Of a stretch of 64,000 nucleotides of DNA, positions 35,601-48,884 are shown in pieces; position 1 is the stretch's first letter, and each line of letters begins with the position of its first letter. The notes beneath the pieces were generated by a model. That model did not search any database. It saw only the letters and a program-made list of their open reading frames with translations, and was not told the DNA's origin. The position numbers and the translations under genes were made by a program. This DNA is from Manduca sexta (taxonomy: Eukaryota > Arthropoda > Insecta > Lepidoptera > Sphingidae): NCBI RefSeq assembly GCF_014839805.1, contig NC_051138.1, forward strand, positions 14,474,020 to 14,538,019. The letters run 5' to 3'.

Positions 35601-38600
35601 TAGGCACATAAAAATTGTAAACATGTAAAAAAATTACAGGATCTGTTCACCCAAGATGGAGTGCTTCTCAAAAACTGCATTGGACGGCCTGTCACTGACC
35701 TCAACTCTATTGGAATGCTGTGCATTGTGCAGAATGCTGATGGAACAAAGTGTGTTGAGTGGAGACCAAACGACTTGATCACCATTGATTCAGACACCCA
35801 AGATCAGGAATGGGCTGTGGTAAACACTGTTGGTAAGAGAATTCTTTTTAGAAAAACTATATTTTGATAGTTACAAGTATTACATTATATTAGTAGATAT
35901 AACCATTCTATACAAATATTCAACAAGAAGCTTTGTGGGTGTGTTGCCATTGCATTATACGCAGGTTTTTTGGGTTTCTGTTAGTCACACTACATGAAAT
36001 GTTGGCATATATAGAAAACTAGTATCTAACCAGCCTAAACCATCAATTAGATATATATAAATTTACGATTTATGATTTCTTATGTTTCCGCGAATGTTAG
36101 ACATTAAAATTAAACTATTTTTCGGATTTTATCGCAGTGTTAATATTTTAGCTTTCTCCCGACGTTTCGAAGACTTTGCAGCCTTCATGGTCAGGGGGGG
36201 GACTGAGGTGTTGTTCATCCGCAAAGTCCGAATTTCAGTATCTACCTACATTTTAGAATTATACAACTTTTAAAATTTTTTTGCTGTTGGTCCGATCTAC
36301 ACAGAATGAGTTCGCAGTCTCTTGAAGTCTGGCAGCCAGTCTTTTCGAGTTCTGATTCAGTTAAATGTAGAACTGGATCCCAGGCTTGTGCAAGCTTCCA
36401 ACCATCTTCCCTATTGAAATTAGGATGTTTTTTTAATTTTAATACCCTCCCAAATCATCCCAGGCAGGAATCGGTGTTCTTTGGCAATGATTTGTGGCTT
36501 GTCTAGCCACAGATGTCTAGCGACTGCAGACTTTGTAGAGCGTCGGTGTTTCACGTCAGCTATATGTTCTTTTACGCGGGGCCCTATATTTCTTTTTGTT
36601 TGGTCTATATAAGAGTCAGCCACAGTTGCAATCTATATTGTATAATCCCAGTTCTTGCAAAAAAATATGAAAACCGCGATAAAATGCGAAAACTGTTTAA
36701 TTTTAATATAAATTTATTGTTATCTGAGTAATATACTTAAATATTTATATGCAAATTTTTGTATTCAAAATTTTATGGGAAAATGTGTTTTGTAATACTT
36801 AAAAAAACACATAATATGCATGCAGAATATAATATGCATATTATCTTCTTTTTTCTATATGTCAATAACACAACTCTTGGCTCATGAATTGTGTTATTTA
36901 TTACCAATTATATAATGTTTATTATAATTTTTCTATTCAAAAGGTTACGTGGGAAACAATATGTGTTTTTATAAGATTTTTAAAGACATAATTATAAATT
37001 TTAAATTGTTTCAAATAATTGCTTTGGTGATGACTATTATACTGATTCTTTTTCATATGAGTCAAAAGATATTGTATTATTTATTACGATAGAATAGTCC
37101 AATGCCACACAGTTCAGTACACTAAAATGATTATTTCTATTATAGATATGACTTTTAGACTGATAACATACATAGTGAGTCACACATATAAATATTTCTG
37201 TAGTATTAGTAATTTTACCTAATATGTGTTCTATTTTCATAATTATAAAGTTTATTTAGCGACGATGGTTTCCCTCCGTTCCCGATTTTCCTCGATGGGA
37301 ATGGAAAAGACTGTAGAGACAAATGGTTCGAAACCCAAGGACAAGCCACTGACTATTCGAAGTTATGTGTATATTGTTTATCACTATTGTGAAGAGATCT
37401 ACGTATCTGAGAATTCTCCCCTAGAATTTCGAAGATATGTAAGTCTGCCGACCCGCATTAGGCCAGCATGGTGGTCTAATGCCTAAACCCTCACTGTGGT
37501 AGAGATGCCTGTGTCCTGGAGTGGGATATTGTGTAATACAGGGCTGGTCTCATTATTATTAAAATGTATCATAATCACAACATTTATTTTTCATTCATAT
37601 CATAAACAGTTATTGGTGGAAGCCAGGCATTTTTAAGTATCATTTTGGCATAGAAATAAAATTATAGTGCAGACAGCTTTGTCTGCAACACAAATGAGTG
37701 CCTTTGGAGCTCTGAAAGTCTATGCAGTTTCGCCCTCGCATTCTATATGCAGTCGACATTACATAATACTACAAACAAAAAAAAGATTTTATAATTGTAG
37801 CCGAGGCGATCTCTTACTCATCTTCAAAACAAATAATAAATATTATTGTGTTCATATAAAAGACTACAAGTGAATAAAATTTGAGAATTTTTACTTTTAA
37901 ATAATAAATTATTTAAGCTTTAATTGCTTACCTCTCAGGTCGCCGTCAGCGAACACTCAGCGGAAACATGACTTCAGACTACGCGACACTCAGAGCTCGA
38001 ATCATAAAAATACCTCTGGAAGAACTCAAGACATTCAAGGTCACGCGCAACAATCAGCAAATGCAGTTCTCCACCAAGCAAGGTGTTTGGCAAACGACAT
38101 TCTACTTCCAACACGGCAATGCTGAGATATTCGTGGCGTATCTAAAGAACCATGTGAAAACAGCGAAGACCCGTCACGATAGAAACACGTATGTGGTTGT
38201 AGAGCCGAATGTGGAGAGTCAGGTGCTGAACAGGTCCTTCGCTGAGCTGGACATCTTCACGGAGAACACCACTGATGTGGTCTGGAATTTGGTGTCCAAT
38301 TTCAAGCAGAGGCCTTACGAGACCACATTGGAGGCGTTTTCGAAACTCACTGATATAGGTATGACTTGGAATAAGATTTTTTTAAGCAATTTTGATGAAT
38401 ACGGGAATATATCGAATAATATGTACGATTTGGTGTTCCGAACACTCAATGTGTTTTACTGAAGTGTGCTGCAATAAAGGTTTTGGTTGCCACTTATACT
38501 CTATTTGAAGCTTTAGCACTGCACGTTTTAAGTTTAGTTAAACGACTATTGACGTTGTAGCGCTGCAGCGAACTTTAGTTCTATCTCCAGATTTTGAATA

Positions 38601-41600
38601 AATAGTATATATGGACGTTCGTGTCTATCGGTACAATATATATCAATGCATGAGTACAAGTTATTACCTCACTAAGAAACTTACATACTTCACTTATTTA
38701 TTAATGTTATAAATGTAGATGACACTGCAAAAATCCACAAAATATTTTTATTCTTGCCAAAAAAGCAATGTAGCACTTATTATCAAACGATTTGGTTCGG
38801 CGCCAAAACTTCACGAACTTTTATCGTTTTATGAAACTCATTTCCATTAAAACTACATGTTGAGATGGTCTTGAATTTGCTCATGCGGGACGGCGAAGAC
38901 TATTTGATTTCAGCTGAAATTTCAACCTTATTTACACCTATATATGGCTGATATTAGTATAAATATGTTATTTTATTTTCCATAAATTTTAATGGCTAAT
39001 TATTGCAATACTAGCTGTATGTCAAAAGCTATGAGGTTGAGTTTTAAGTTGGCATCGAAATTTGCTAGCCGCCATTGCCAATCCATCTGTGACGATCTTT
39101 CGGTTTTCAACAATTTTTACATCTCACAAATCCTCATTAGTATTCAAAACTGAATTCTAGACATGTAAATATCTGTCTTCTCGCATATCAAATAATGTTT
39201 ATTGTGACTATCTAAAACAACTATAACCATATACAGTCAGCTCAGCTGAACAAATTCAAAACAGCTATATACTTTTGTTTTCTTTCCAATATTTTTTTCT
39301 TCACATACTATAAAATGGATTCAATTTACTCCTTACATTAAAAAAATAATTCAACTCGACGTGTATAGACGATTTGAATTTGTTCACCTATTGTGGCTAA
39401 CTGTACAATGTATATACTAGATATTGTTACTATTTCCATACCATCAAATACAATAGACATAATTGCTAAGTGGGTACATACATTTTGTTTACATCTCATT
39501 AACTACCTATAAGTACACTGCCTCCAGCTTATAGCAAAAAACATCATTAGTACTTAATTTTGTAGTATATTACGGTAATGAAGGTCTGAACGGAAAGCGG
39601 GATGTGTCCGAGGAAGTGGCTGACCTGCTGACCAAGAGCATGAGCGCGATGGAAGACGCCACCACCATCACCAAGAACGAAGAGTATGAAGTGGTCAGTG
39701 TGAAGCCCACGCTGCCACCGAGACCTTGTATACCTAGGTGGGTGTTTATAACTGACAAAATGTCAATTTTATTTTTAGTACTGTAAACGGCACAAGTCAT
39801 GATCACAATTTTTTTTCATACATCCACGTCAAAATTACCCAATTGCACCTGATGGTAAAGGAAGCGGAGTCCAATAGAATGTCGACTATTGAGAAATGAT
39901 ACCTCTCGGCAGTTGACATAATACTGCCGGCCTGTTAGAGACCGGATATACATAGGATGACTAAACAAATTAATGTGCCACTTTTTTAGACAGTCATGTT
40001 GACAAGATATTGCATAAGTGACGTCACCGCCTTTACAATCCATGCGTGGGAGGGAGATAGCTAGACGAATTAATATTGCTTTAATTTTTTTACTGAAAAT
40101 TCATAAAACTATATTTTATTTCACTACATCTATATATATAAAAAAAGTGGTGTTAGTTACACTATTTATAACTCAAGAACGGATGAACCGATTTGGCTGA
40201 AAATTGGTAGAGGGGTAGCTTAGAACCAGGAGACGGACATAGGATACTTTTATCCTGTTCCCACGGAAACGGGACGTGACATAAAATGTGGTATAAAAAA
40301 CGAAATTTGGTATGATGACAGTTTACGACCCTGGGAAGGTTATATAGGCTACTATCACGAGAAAATATATATAGCGGGCCTTTTATCCGGGAAAACTCCT
40401 TCACGCGAGCGAAGCCGCAAGCAAAAGCTAGTTATTAATAAATTAAATTAAATTTGAAATATTTTACCTTCTGAATAGTTATAATTTTGCACAAAGTAAT
40501 TCGTTTTTAGTTTATAAAATTATTCTTGATACACGCAATTTTTCTATAGAAAGCCAATTGTATGACTAGGTATTACACAGGAATTTACTTCACACTTATT
40601 AAACTCTATACGATCAATAAAAAGTATGTTACAGGGGCACACCCCTGTCAACAGAGAAATGGGACGCGCTTCAGGATAAGGATGGTAGGATCACAGAAGT
40701 GGAGGGGGTCAAACAACTTATATTTAGAGGGGTAAGTTATCCTGGGATGGATTAATTGACATTAGATTAATAATGTTTATAGTTAAGACATTATTAGGGA
40801 TGAACACTGATGGTGGCCCCATGAAGTAATTGTCTTTGATCAAAAATCACAATTATCACTTAATCTTTTGGTATACGGTTGATTTAACGTTATAAAATAT
40901 AAAAATATAGTAATATAAATATATGAATTTTTATGGAAATAGTTGGTTGCAGCGCCAGCGATGACCTTTGAGTGCAACCATAAGGTTATTTAAAATTTGT
41001 TTTGTACAATTCACCTATATTTAGACCTAATTATTCTATAAAAAATAAAATGTTAAAAAACACAAATTTAATAATACTGAGATGCTTACTATTGAAACTA
41101 TTTTAATTGACTTAAAAAAAGTCTGACTGACGGGATGCCTTGGCAGAGGCGGGACATAACACAAAAATTTGCCTTGGATTTAGACTCTTACCCCCTTATT
41201 CATAGACGTTATTTATGTAAGGACGCAGCAATGCTGTGATAACAAGTCTGTTTCTCAGCTTTGTTTATCTGACTGCTAGCTGTGTGTCCAGCTTTGTTTA
41301 TCTGACAGCTAACTACATTCAAGTTGTATCTCAATATTAGCCAATCACAACGGCCCTATGTCTACGCACTGTGAAGACTGCCATATCGTCAGCACTGAGA
41401 AACATATTAATAAAAAAACGTCTATGAATAAGGGGATAAGACTGCTTTAATATCTACACAAAATCTTGAATAATATCAAAATTTTGTAATAATCATCATG
41501 GAAAACTATTCAATTTAATTGTATCGTTTTCAGGGCGTCGCTCACTCAATAAGACAGTCAGTGTGGAAACATTTGTTAGACTACTATCCGTGGCAAATGT

Positions 41601-44600
41601 CACATTCAGAGATACGAGCTCATCAGAAGAAAAAGACTGAGGAATACTTCTCCATGAAACTGCAGTGGAGGTCCATGACCGAAGGCCAGGAGTCGAGGTT
41701 CTCGGAGTATAGGGACAGGAAGAGCCTGGTGGAGAAGGATGTAAATAGAACAGACAGAACACACCCGTTCTACGCAGGCGATAACAATCCCAATTTAGTG
41801 GTCCTACAGGATATATTGATGACGTATGTGATGTACAACTTCGATCTGGGATATGTGCAAGGCATGAGCGATATACTAGCTCCATTGTTGTTGCTGCTGG
41901 GCAACGAAGTGGACAGTTTCTGGTGTTTCGTTGGGTTTATGGAGAAAATTGTGAGTAAACAATGTTTATTTCATAGTATCTGTGTGTTTATGAGGTCTCC
42001 CATAAACAAACAGCTTAACGATATTGGATGCTGGGGTGTGAAAATCAGCCTGGAAATGATTGTAAATACGTTATTTTGCCGATTTATCATAAAATCGAAG
42101 GCGCTTATAATTTGTCTTACTTCTAAATTTAAAATGCACCAAAATGTTACTGTTGACTGATTATTTGCATAATACGTAACAGTTTTTTTATTCGATTTCT
42201 GAACATAACACGATGTTATGGTTAACCCAAAATAGGGATACATAACACATTTTCAAGTATTTACTACAAATGCAATCCAATGTGCTAATTTCCCTCCCCT
42301 GGACTGCGGCAATAAAGGTCCTCAGTTTCAAACCCAAAGCATACATATTAGATTTTTTCAAATTATGTGTGATTTGTTTATTAATTTTTAATTTTAATGG
42401 TGAAGAAAGGGGTGAGGAAACGTAAATGCCAGAAAATTATTCTGAATAATTGCACAGATACGTGAAGTCTGCCAATCTGCATTAGGCCAGCGTGGTGGAC
42501 TAAGGCTTTAACAGTCGCAGTAGTAGAGGAGGCCCGTGGTCAACAGTGGGCAGTATATATTACACGGTTGTGATTATAATTCTACCCCCAGGCGTCTAAC
42601 TTCGACATGGACCAGGCCGGCATGAAGCACCAGCTGTTACAGCTGCAACAGCTGCTGATGTTCGCCAGCCCCGATCTGGCGCAACACCTGGCTCAAAAAG
42701 ACTCCGGAAACATGTACTTCTGTTTCCGCTGGCTGCTCGTGTGGTTCAAACGGGAGTTCTCGCACATTGATATTATGAGGTGAGATACAATATACATCCC
42801 TTAGCATGAATAATAAAATTTTACAAAGGTTCGTATTATTTTCCTATAGTTGTTTGACAATAATACTATAGGTCAAAAAAGAGTTTCGCGGTGCCTATAC
42901 ATACTTATTTCGTGTTGACTACACATTTTGAGGTTACTGTTACCGTGGCTATAAGATTTACTATTTGAGGCTTACATGCGCCTAATGTTCACGCTGTCGA
43001 ATTATACTTAGTTCCAAATATGGTCACGGGGCGTTTTTAGTTTATTTAAACGAAAATAGTTTCGTATTTCATGCTAGGGGTAGAGTTGCGTAGTTAAATT
43101 TGCGTATGCTTTTTGTGTGTGAGCAGTCTGAAGTTGGTCTCATTTGATTGTACTGGAGACATATTTCCTCCATTTTTTAAGTTTGTTAAAAAAAATCCCA
43201 TCTTTATCACTTCAGACAAAACCAGCTGTAAATAGTAATAGTAGTTGTGTGCATAAGTAGTAAAGTCCAGGTAGATTCTTTGGTCGTCAGATCCTAGGCA
43301 GTGTGCCACAGGCTCGCAGTAATGCATTCATTTATACTTAAACCATGATCCCTGGATAGTGCATAGCAACTAATGTCGGACCGAAACAATAGACAGACTT
43401 CTAGCATCTCTAAAACCGTTTGATTTTAGAACGAAATTTTTCCTTTCTAGAGCATATAAAAAACGTCGGGGAAAAATCAAAACGTAACTTTTACGCCTTG
43501 ACAAGGATATCGACCTCTACGTGGGGACTGTCTTTCACTACGCTCAAAATCATCTATGGAGCGACTTACTTAGCTTGCATTACATACGGATCACCTGTAT
43601 GGGCTGATAGGGCAACTATCGGTGCTGTGCGCAGGAAACTGCTCCAGAGTCAACGATTGGCGTTGATATTCTTGTGCAAGGCGTATAGAACTGTTAGTAC
43701 AGAAGCTTTGCCTGTCCTCGCGGGTGTACTCCCTGTCGATTTGAGGTACAGCGTCGCGCCGCTATGTATTACTCAACCAGAGAGGATATGGATAAAAGTT
43801 TCTTACGTCTCGCGAGCTCTTAAGAATCGATAGACTATTTAAAACGCACACTGATGTACACAACGAGTTATTAAATGAATGGCAATGTAGGTGGGACTCG
43901 TCTTCGAAAGGGCGTCATTTATATAAATACTTTCCGTACGTTCGCGATCGCCTAATTAAAACTTGGCTAGAAATAGATTACTGTGTATCGCAATTTCTTA
44001 CCGGCCATGGTAATTTTAAGGGTAAACTGTTCTCATTTAGGCTGGTTGATTCTCCTGCGTGCCCATGCTCTACACCTGGTTACGAGGTTGAACAATCTGC
44101 TCATCACGTACTTTGGGAGTGTGGTCTCTGGCATGAAGAGCGCAACATCATGTTAAACAGTATGCAAATAACATCTGGGGTTGTATACTACATGGACCTT
44201 GTTGAGACTAGACGGAATTTCCGTGCTTTCCGGCGTTTTTGCCATGGCTATTGTAATCAAATCTAACAGCTCATGTGATAGGACCCTTTCATTTAATTTT
44301 ATCCGTGGTGCTTTATAACTAGCTTATCTAGGTGTAAACGTCCCTATCCTTGAGGCTAAATCGCCTCCTTACATCATGATTTTGTCACCCGCATTGCTCT
44401 GGAGGGAAGTGGACAATTAATATTTCCAACTCCTCCCTATTTTTCTATTTGATTAATTTCGTTGCGGGATAATGACATATTAGTTTCCCTGAGACTCGCC
44501 GAGCTTCACTGCTCGGTGTCACAAAATGCGTGCCACTGCTGATCCTGGCTTACAGGAGTTGTAGTGGTGGGTGTGAGGGCGGGAAAGTCTCGTATCTCTA

Positions 44601-45447
44601 AAACCGTTGTGTTGTAGGTTATGGGAGGTGCTATGGACAGGGTTGCCGTGCGCTAACTTCCACTTGCTGATCTGTGTTGCCATATTAGACGCCGAGAAAG
44701 ATGTTCTCATCAGTAAGGATTATGGATTCACGGAAATATTGAAGGTGAGTCTTTTGAACTTATACGGAACATAAAACCACATATTTGTCTTTACATCTGC
44801 TAGCATTGTGCCAAAAATCATCCATGAATATCAAACATTATTGGCATAAATTCCGATTTTACTTTTATTTTCTTTTATAACTTAGTTTAGTTTAAAAGTA
44901 TGATTCTCTTTGGCTTTAGAGCATATAAAATTTTATTACTTTTATTAATATTTATTTAGGTCGAAACTTACTTTTTTATTTTACATGTATGGTTAGAATT
45001 ATTTATGACAAAGTATTGTTTTAAAGAAGATAAATATATGGTATCATTTATTAATCTAATATCTAAACTATTTTGTATAATATGTTTTTATAATTTTTTC
45101 ATTTTTAAAGTATACCTATACAATATTAAATAAATATTTTTCAGCACGTAAACGACTTATCGATGTGTCTAGATGTAGATAGGATCCTAAGCACAGCCGA
45201 GGGCATATACCACCAGATTGTATCAGCGCCACATTTAAACGACCAGATCCGGATAATTCTAGGCATGGAACCGCTCAACATGGCCAACTCGGCACACTCG
45301 GACAACTCAGACGGGCAGGAAGCGGGCACGTCCCAAACTCAGACGAACGGTAATGAAACTCGGACGAACGGTAATGAACATACAGGCCCGTTTGGACAGG
45401 ACATCGATGAAGTTATGTATCAAATAGGATTAGACATGAATTTTTGA
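32687..45447 (+). CDS. TBC1D15: TBC1 domain family member 15/17-like Rab GTPase-activating protein
   Basis: A Rab GAP that would speed GTP hydrolysis by Rab7-type GTPases in late endosome, lysosome and mitochondrial traffic (family knowledge). Nine exons by splice reading: 32687-32728, 35640-35832, 37939-38358, 39566-39737, 40635-40731, 41534-41950, 42592-42779, 44618-44744, 45145-45447; all joins are GT-AG and keep frame, giving 652 codons (human 691). Exons 2-3 give the N-terminal Rab-binding domain (WAVVNTV, GRRQRTLSG). Exons 5-9 give the TBC domain: the RG|GVAHSIRQSVWKHLL start, VEKDVNRTDR with the arginine finger, YVQGMSDIL with the glutamine finger, FCFRWLLVWFKREF and LWEVLWTGLP. The tail is acidic and polar with a repeated QTNGNE/RTNGNE. 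Introns hold gypsy, Penelope-like, SINE and R1 fragments. Family assignment is firm; TBC1D17 is the close alternative. Confidence 0.93.
32729..35639. other. Intron 1 of the TBC gene
   Basis: A 2.9-kb AT-rich intron with donor GTGAGT and acceptor TTACAG. It holds a gypsy integrase fragment on the opposite strand and a worn AAACATTTTCATAAAATTTA repeat tail near 34770-34800. Nothing else recognised. Confidence 0.6.
34219..34506 (-). mobile_element. Ty3/gypsy integrase C-terminal fragment
   Basis: The minus-strand frame has LSEIFVKVQSHLLRAYKRNA followed by QYYNRRRS, the pattern of the helix just before the GPY/F module in gypsy integrases. The following residues (GYDNILRFALD) only faintly recall the usual GDxVxRRNFxLSD. 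A decayed fragment within TBC intron 1. Confidence 0.45.
36120..36660 (-). mobile_element. Penelope-like element 3' end, GIY-YIG endonuclease fragment
   Basis: The minus strand encodes SYIDQTKRNIGPRVKEHIAD, KHRRSTKSAVARHLW and KPQIIAKEHRF, typical of the GIY-YIG endonuclease at the C-terminus of Penelope-like elements. The frame then slips at an A7 run (about 36428) and continues as PNFNREDGWKLAQAW. The 3' part carries TTTCGAAGACTTTGCAGCC on the plus strand. It lies in intron 2 of the TBC gene. Confidence 0.7.
37285..37540 (+). repeat. tRNA-derived SINE (family 1), diverged
   Basis: GGTTCGAAACCCAAGGACA (B-box region), then GAATTTCGAAGATATG, CCCGCATTAGGCCAGC and a worn tail. In TBC intron 2. 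Confidence 0.7.
38359..39565. other. Intron 3 of the TBC gene
   Basis: AT-rich intron with donor GTATGA and acceptor TTGTAG. I see no repeat family or coding remnant in it. Confidence 0.5.
39835..39960 (-). repeat. Dispersed repeat, GCCGGCATAATTGTGTCGA family, reverse
   Basis: Carries GCACCTGATGGTAAAGGAAG, AGAATGTCGACT and ATACTGCCGGCC in reverse order relative to 19690-19830. In TBC intron 4. Confidence 0.5.
40120..40440 (+). repeat. Common lepidopteran dispersed repeat, full-length copy
   Basis: Runs from a TATATATA-rich start through ACTCAAGAACGGATGAACCG and GGACATAGGATACTTTTATC to the CGAAGCCGCAAGCAAAAGCT end. Related tails occur at 19370-19440 and 53430-53520. In TBC intron 4. Class unsettled (SINE-like or LINE tail). 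Confidence 0.6.
40732..41533. other. Intron 5 of the TBC gene with a short near-palindrome
   Basis: Donor GTAAGT, acceptor TTTCAG. CCTTATTCATAGACGTT (41193-41209) and its reverse complement AACGTCTATGAATAAGG (41417-41433) are inverted ends of a roughly 240-bp MITE that also contains two CAGCTTTGTTTATCTGAC copies. Confidence 0.6.
42295..42560 (+). repeat. tRNA-derived SINE (family 1) in TBC intron 6
   Basis: B-box-like AGTTTCAAACCC, CATTAGGCCAGCGTGGTGGA and AGTAGTAGAGGAGGCCCG are present. Its tail ends about 30 bp before exon 7 (42592). Confidence 0.75.
43421..44593 (+). mobile_element. R1-clade LINE, 5'-truncated, with 15-bp target duplication
   Basis: ATCTCTAAAACCGTT flanks the insert exactly (43406-43420 and 44594-44608). 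The insert encodes the end of an R1-clade reverse transcriptase (STSTWGLSFTTLKIIYGATY, then RLALIFLCKAYRTVSTEALP and VLAGVLPVDL). After a frameshift comes the C-terminal zinc knuckle region (FLTGHGNFKG, SPACPCSTPG, SAHHVLWECGLW). A 3' UTR of about 330 bp follows. Truncated and frameshifted, hence immobile. It sits in TBC intron 7, 24 bp before exon 8. Confidence 0.88.
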
Positions 45448-46720
45448 GGCACGCGGTGACTTTTTTACGACTGTAGTGTAGTCTGTATGTTGGTCTCCTT
45501 GTAGTTAGAAATGGATGCGTTCATGTGTAAGCTGTGAATAATTTACACGCATTTGGGAGAATTTGCAGGATTCAGGTTGAATAATTTCTTTTGCTTTCTG
45601 TATAACAATATGTAATACTTTCACTTTCACTCGAGAAGGACATAAGGTAACCTTAAATTTATGAGGTAATATTAATTGCTTTTTTTTTTTGTTTTAAATC
45701 GGAATTTCACCCGCGTTAAATATTTCTACATTAACTTTGACTCAAATGTCAGTAGTAGTACAAATAATGATTAATTTTGAAACTTGCAGCCCTGCTTTAT
45801 TTAGATTTTATTATAAATTTGCTAATACATATAATAATATGTTTGTGTAAATATGCACATTACTAATGCCTTATTTCTGTAGAAACTTTACACGTCGTCG
45901 TATTGCAATGCTAACTTCATGGTGTTTGAAATTATTTAGCTAATTCAAAAATATTTTCCCCAAATTTTGTTAATACGATTTGCGTAGTGTGTTGATTTAT
46001 TAATGCTTGAATATTTTACGCGTTTTTATGATTGAAGTAACAGATTGGACTTGATATCTTTTTGTTATAAATATAGGCATTTACTTATGGCAACAAATTA
46101 AATTACCGGCCTGAAGTAAGTGTTACTCTATTGCTTAACCTGTCACGCTTGTACCTTCAACTACACTATCCCTCCAAAATGGGTCTCCAATTGTTTTTGC
46201 CACTAGTATAATGTCAATATGTTTGGCAAATTTACTTCACACATTTAGTAGTCCACATATTAATTTTTATATTACTATTTAGTCTCTGAAAGCAATAAGT
46301 GACATTCGTTCATAACTTTAGACCGCTCATATAGTATGGTGGCAGATGTAAGCATGGTTTTTGATTGTAAATAATTGTAGGTACTTTCACAACTGCGTTA
46401 ATATTTGCACTGTATTTTTGCTGCAAGCATGCGTAATAATTTACTAATTGTGAAATTTATTAATTAAATGAGTTTACAATTTGGTTTTTCAAACTAGTGA
46501 AGTTCTTAAATTATATTTTTTTTCCTCGTTATATTATCTTATAGTATTTTAGTAGCACTTTAGATTGGCATTGATTTAATATTTTTAATGATTTATATTA
46601 ATAATAACGTCGGTAATCTTGTATCATATATTTTTATAAGGTCATAAATCAACATAGTTGTTAATTTTGTAATATATACAATTCAATTATATATATAAAA
46701 ATAAAACACTTATTAAAAAA
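45448..46720 (+). other. Probable 3' UTR of the TBC gene
   Basis: AT-rich sequence after the stop codon. AATAAA-type signals occur near 46700 (AAAATAAAACAC), with possible earlier ones near 45830. The true end is unknown. Confidence 0.4.
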
Positions 46721-48880
46721 TGTTGGCACTTTATTACTTATATTTAAATATGAGTTTAATCAAATAAATATAGTAACACTCAATGAATAATCTATATCCC
46801 ATACAAAATAGTATTAAATGTCCAATTTTTCCATTTCAGGATACACTCGAATATAACGGAATACAGATAACAATAGTAAGGAAAACAGTTTGGGCACTGC
46901 TTGCTTAATTTTAAAAATATGTTATCTAATGTATAAACAAGTTGTTTGTGTGGTGAGTAATGTGGGATTTTTACTGTTTCTTTTATCTATAATAAAAAAA
47001 ATTGAGCCAACGGATCTTAAGAGCAATGGTATAAAATAAAATTCGCTTCTTGATAAAGACAAAAGACATACTAAAAAAATAAGAAAGTATGTATAAATAA
47101 AACAATAGTATATATTTGAAGTGATTGGAAATTGTTTTACAATGTTACCACATACTACTACACAAACAATGCGTTTATTTATTACTTTATCAATGTAACA
47201 TGAATGGAATCGATTTTAAAGATATTGAACTTTCTAGGGCTTATCCTAAATTTCCAAAATTAATATTGAAGGAGAAAATATATTGTTTTGCTATAATTTT
47301 TTTCTGTTTCTCTCAAATAAAAATATTGATTATTTTTCAAAATTTCGTGATTTTATTAACTTTAATTTTTAATAATGATTTGTCTGTTTCTTGAATAGTT
47401 ATTTGGAATACGATAAAAAAATTAGATATATCGCAAGTTTTAAAGATAATATTGGCTGTGAACGAAAACTATCAGTTATTGGTGTCTTTGCAATCGATTC
47501 CGATACTAACAGCTGAACAAGCTGGACAAAGTGATATTTTTTATATTTTTATAATATAAACTTTGTACTTTCCCCAACGATATCTTTGTTTATTGGCTCC
47601 CGTTAAAAAATACGTTTTAATTTAATAGCATCGAATATGCCCATGAATGTTTTAAAAAGAAAAGTAGTTATATATTTTTAACCAATTGTTAAAAATTCTA
47701 TTTGATTCATCAAAAAAACGTTTTAAGTTGAAATAATTTCTCCATAAGCTTTTTTTATGTTTTGTGTGTTTATTTATCATAGTACCATTATATAATTTAA
47801 TTATTTTATGTATGAAGAATGGTGCTGAAGTAAATAAAACAGCAAATGGGAGTCAATGTTTTTTTGAATAATGCTTTATTTATACCATGTCAATTGATTA
47901 TTGTTAATTTGTTTGTAAAGGATTCTGAAGGTGCTAATCAAATATTTGTAATGGGTAAATTGCGGTCGCGAGAGCAAGACAGGTTTATCCTAAACTTTAT
48001 TCTAAAAAGTCGGTAGTATCTAACAAAGGAAAACTGTTTTATTTTCATAATATTGATAATTGAAAACTGCAATGAAAATACAACCATATACCTTTTTTGC
48101 TCGCGCCCCCACCATATGAATTTTGTTAGATCAATACAAAATAACTGTCGAGTATAATTGTAAAATATGAAAAAAATATTACTGCAGATCAGCTTAATAT
48201 TTTCTTTTAGGAAAATTTACTTATTTTTTTTTTTGTAGTGTGACAGTTTTATCAGTAACACTACAAAAAAAATCCTCCAATAATCTGGCTTGAAGGACCA
48301 ATTATTCTAGTAATATTTATATTAGTACCTTCAGTCCATAATGGTTATTTGAAATAAATCTAACTTACACAGCTATTATTGTTAGTGCCTATTTAGTGTA
48401 GACATTTACTTTGTTCAAAAAATATTATTTTATCTACTATACCACCTGCTTTTGGTTATTGTCGCATAGTTTTTGTAATAAGTTAATTTTATTAAAGTTT
48501 CTGTATGTATACATTTTTTATTTGTCCTTTGAGATTTCCGAGAATATATGAAAAATAATTTGGTTCTGTGGCCGGTGGCCATTCAGAATACATAATGCTT
48601 CAAATGTGCCTAAAATTAAATACTGCCAATAAGAATGACTATATTGTCGTTCCTAATAATAAATAGTAATATGAAATAATTTATTATTTGTAATTAAAAA
48701 CGATGCAGCAATTAAAATATTGGTAATAAAAGAGTGACAGTGAAGTAGTCTCAACTAATTTTAATAATGTTGTAATACATTTTTGAATAGATATTGGATT
48801 ACGGGCACTTCAAAAAAAATTATAACAGGGAGTCCATTATACCTTTAATATTTTATTCATTTCATCTTAACACACATCAT
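46720..48880. other. Intergenic, no gene seen
   Basis: Very AT-rich spacer between the TBC gene and the convergent zinc-finger gene. The 89-codon frame at 47125 is low-complexity and not supported. Confidence 0.45.
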
Positions 48881-48884
48881 ATAT

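Noticed and set aside
47125..47394. 89-codon frame rich in I, F and L
   Set aside because: AT-driven low complexity, no start context, splice support or domain.
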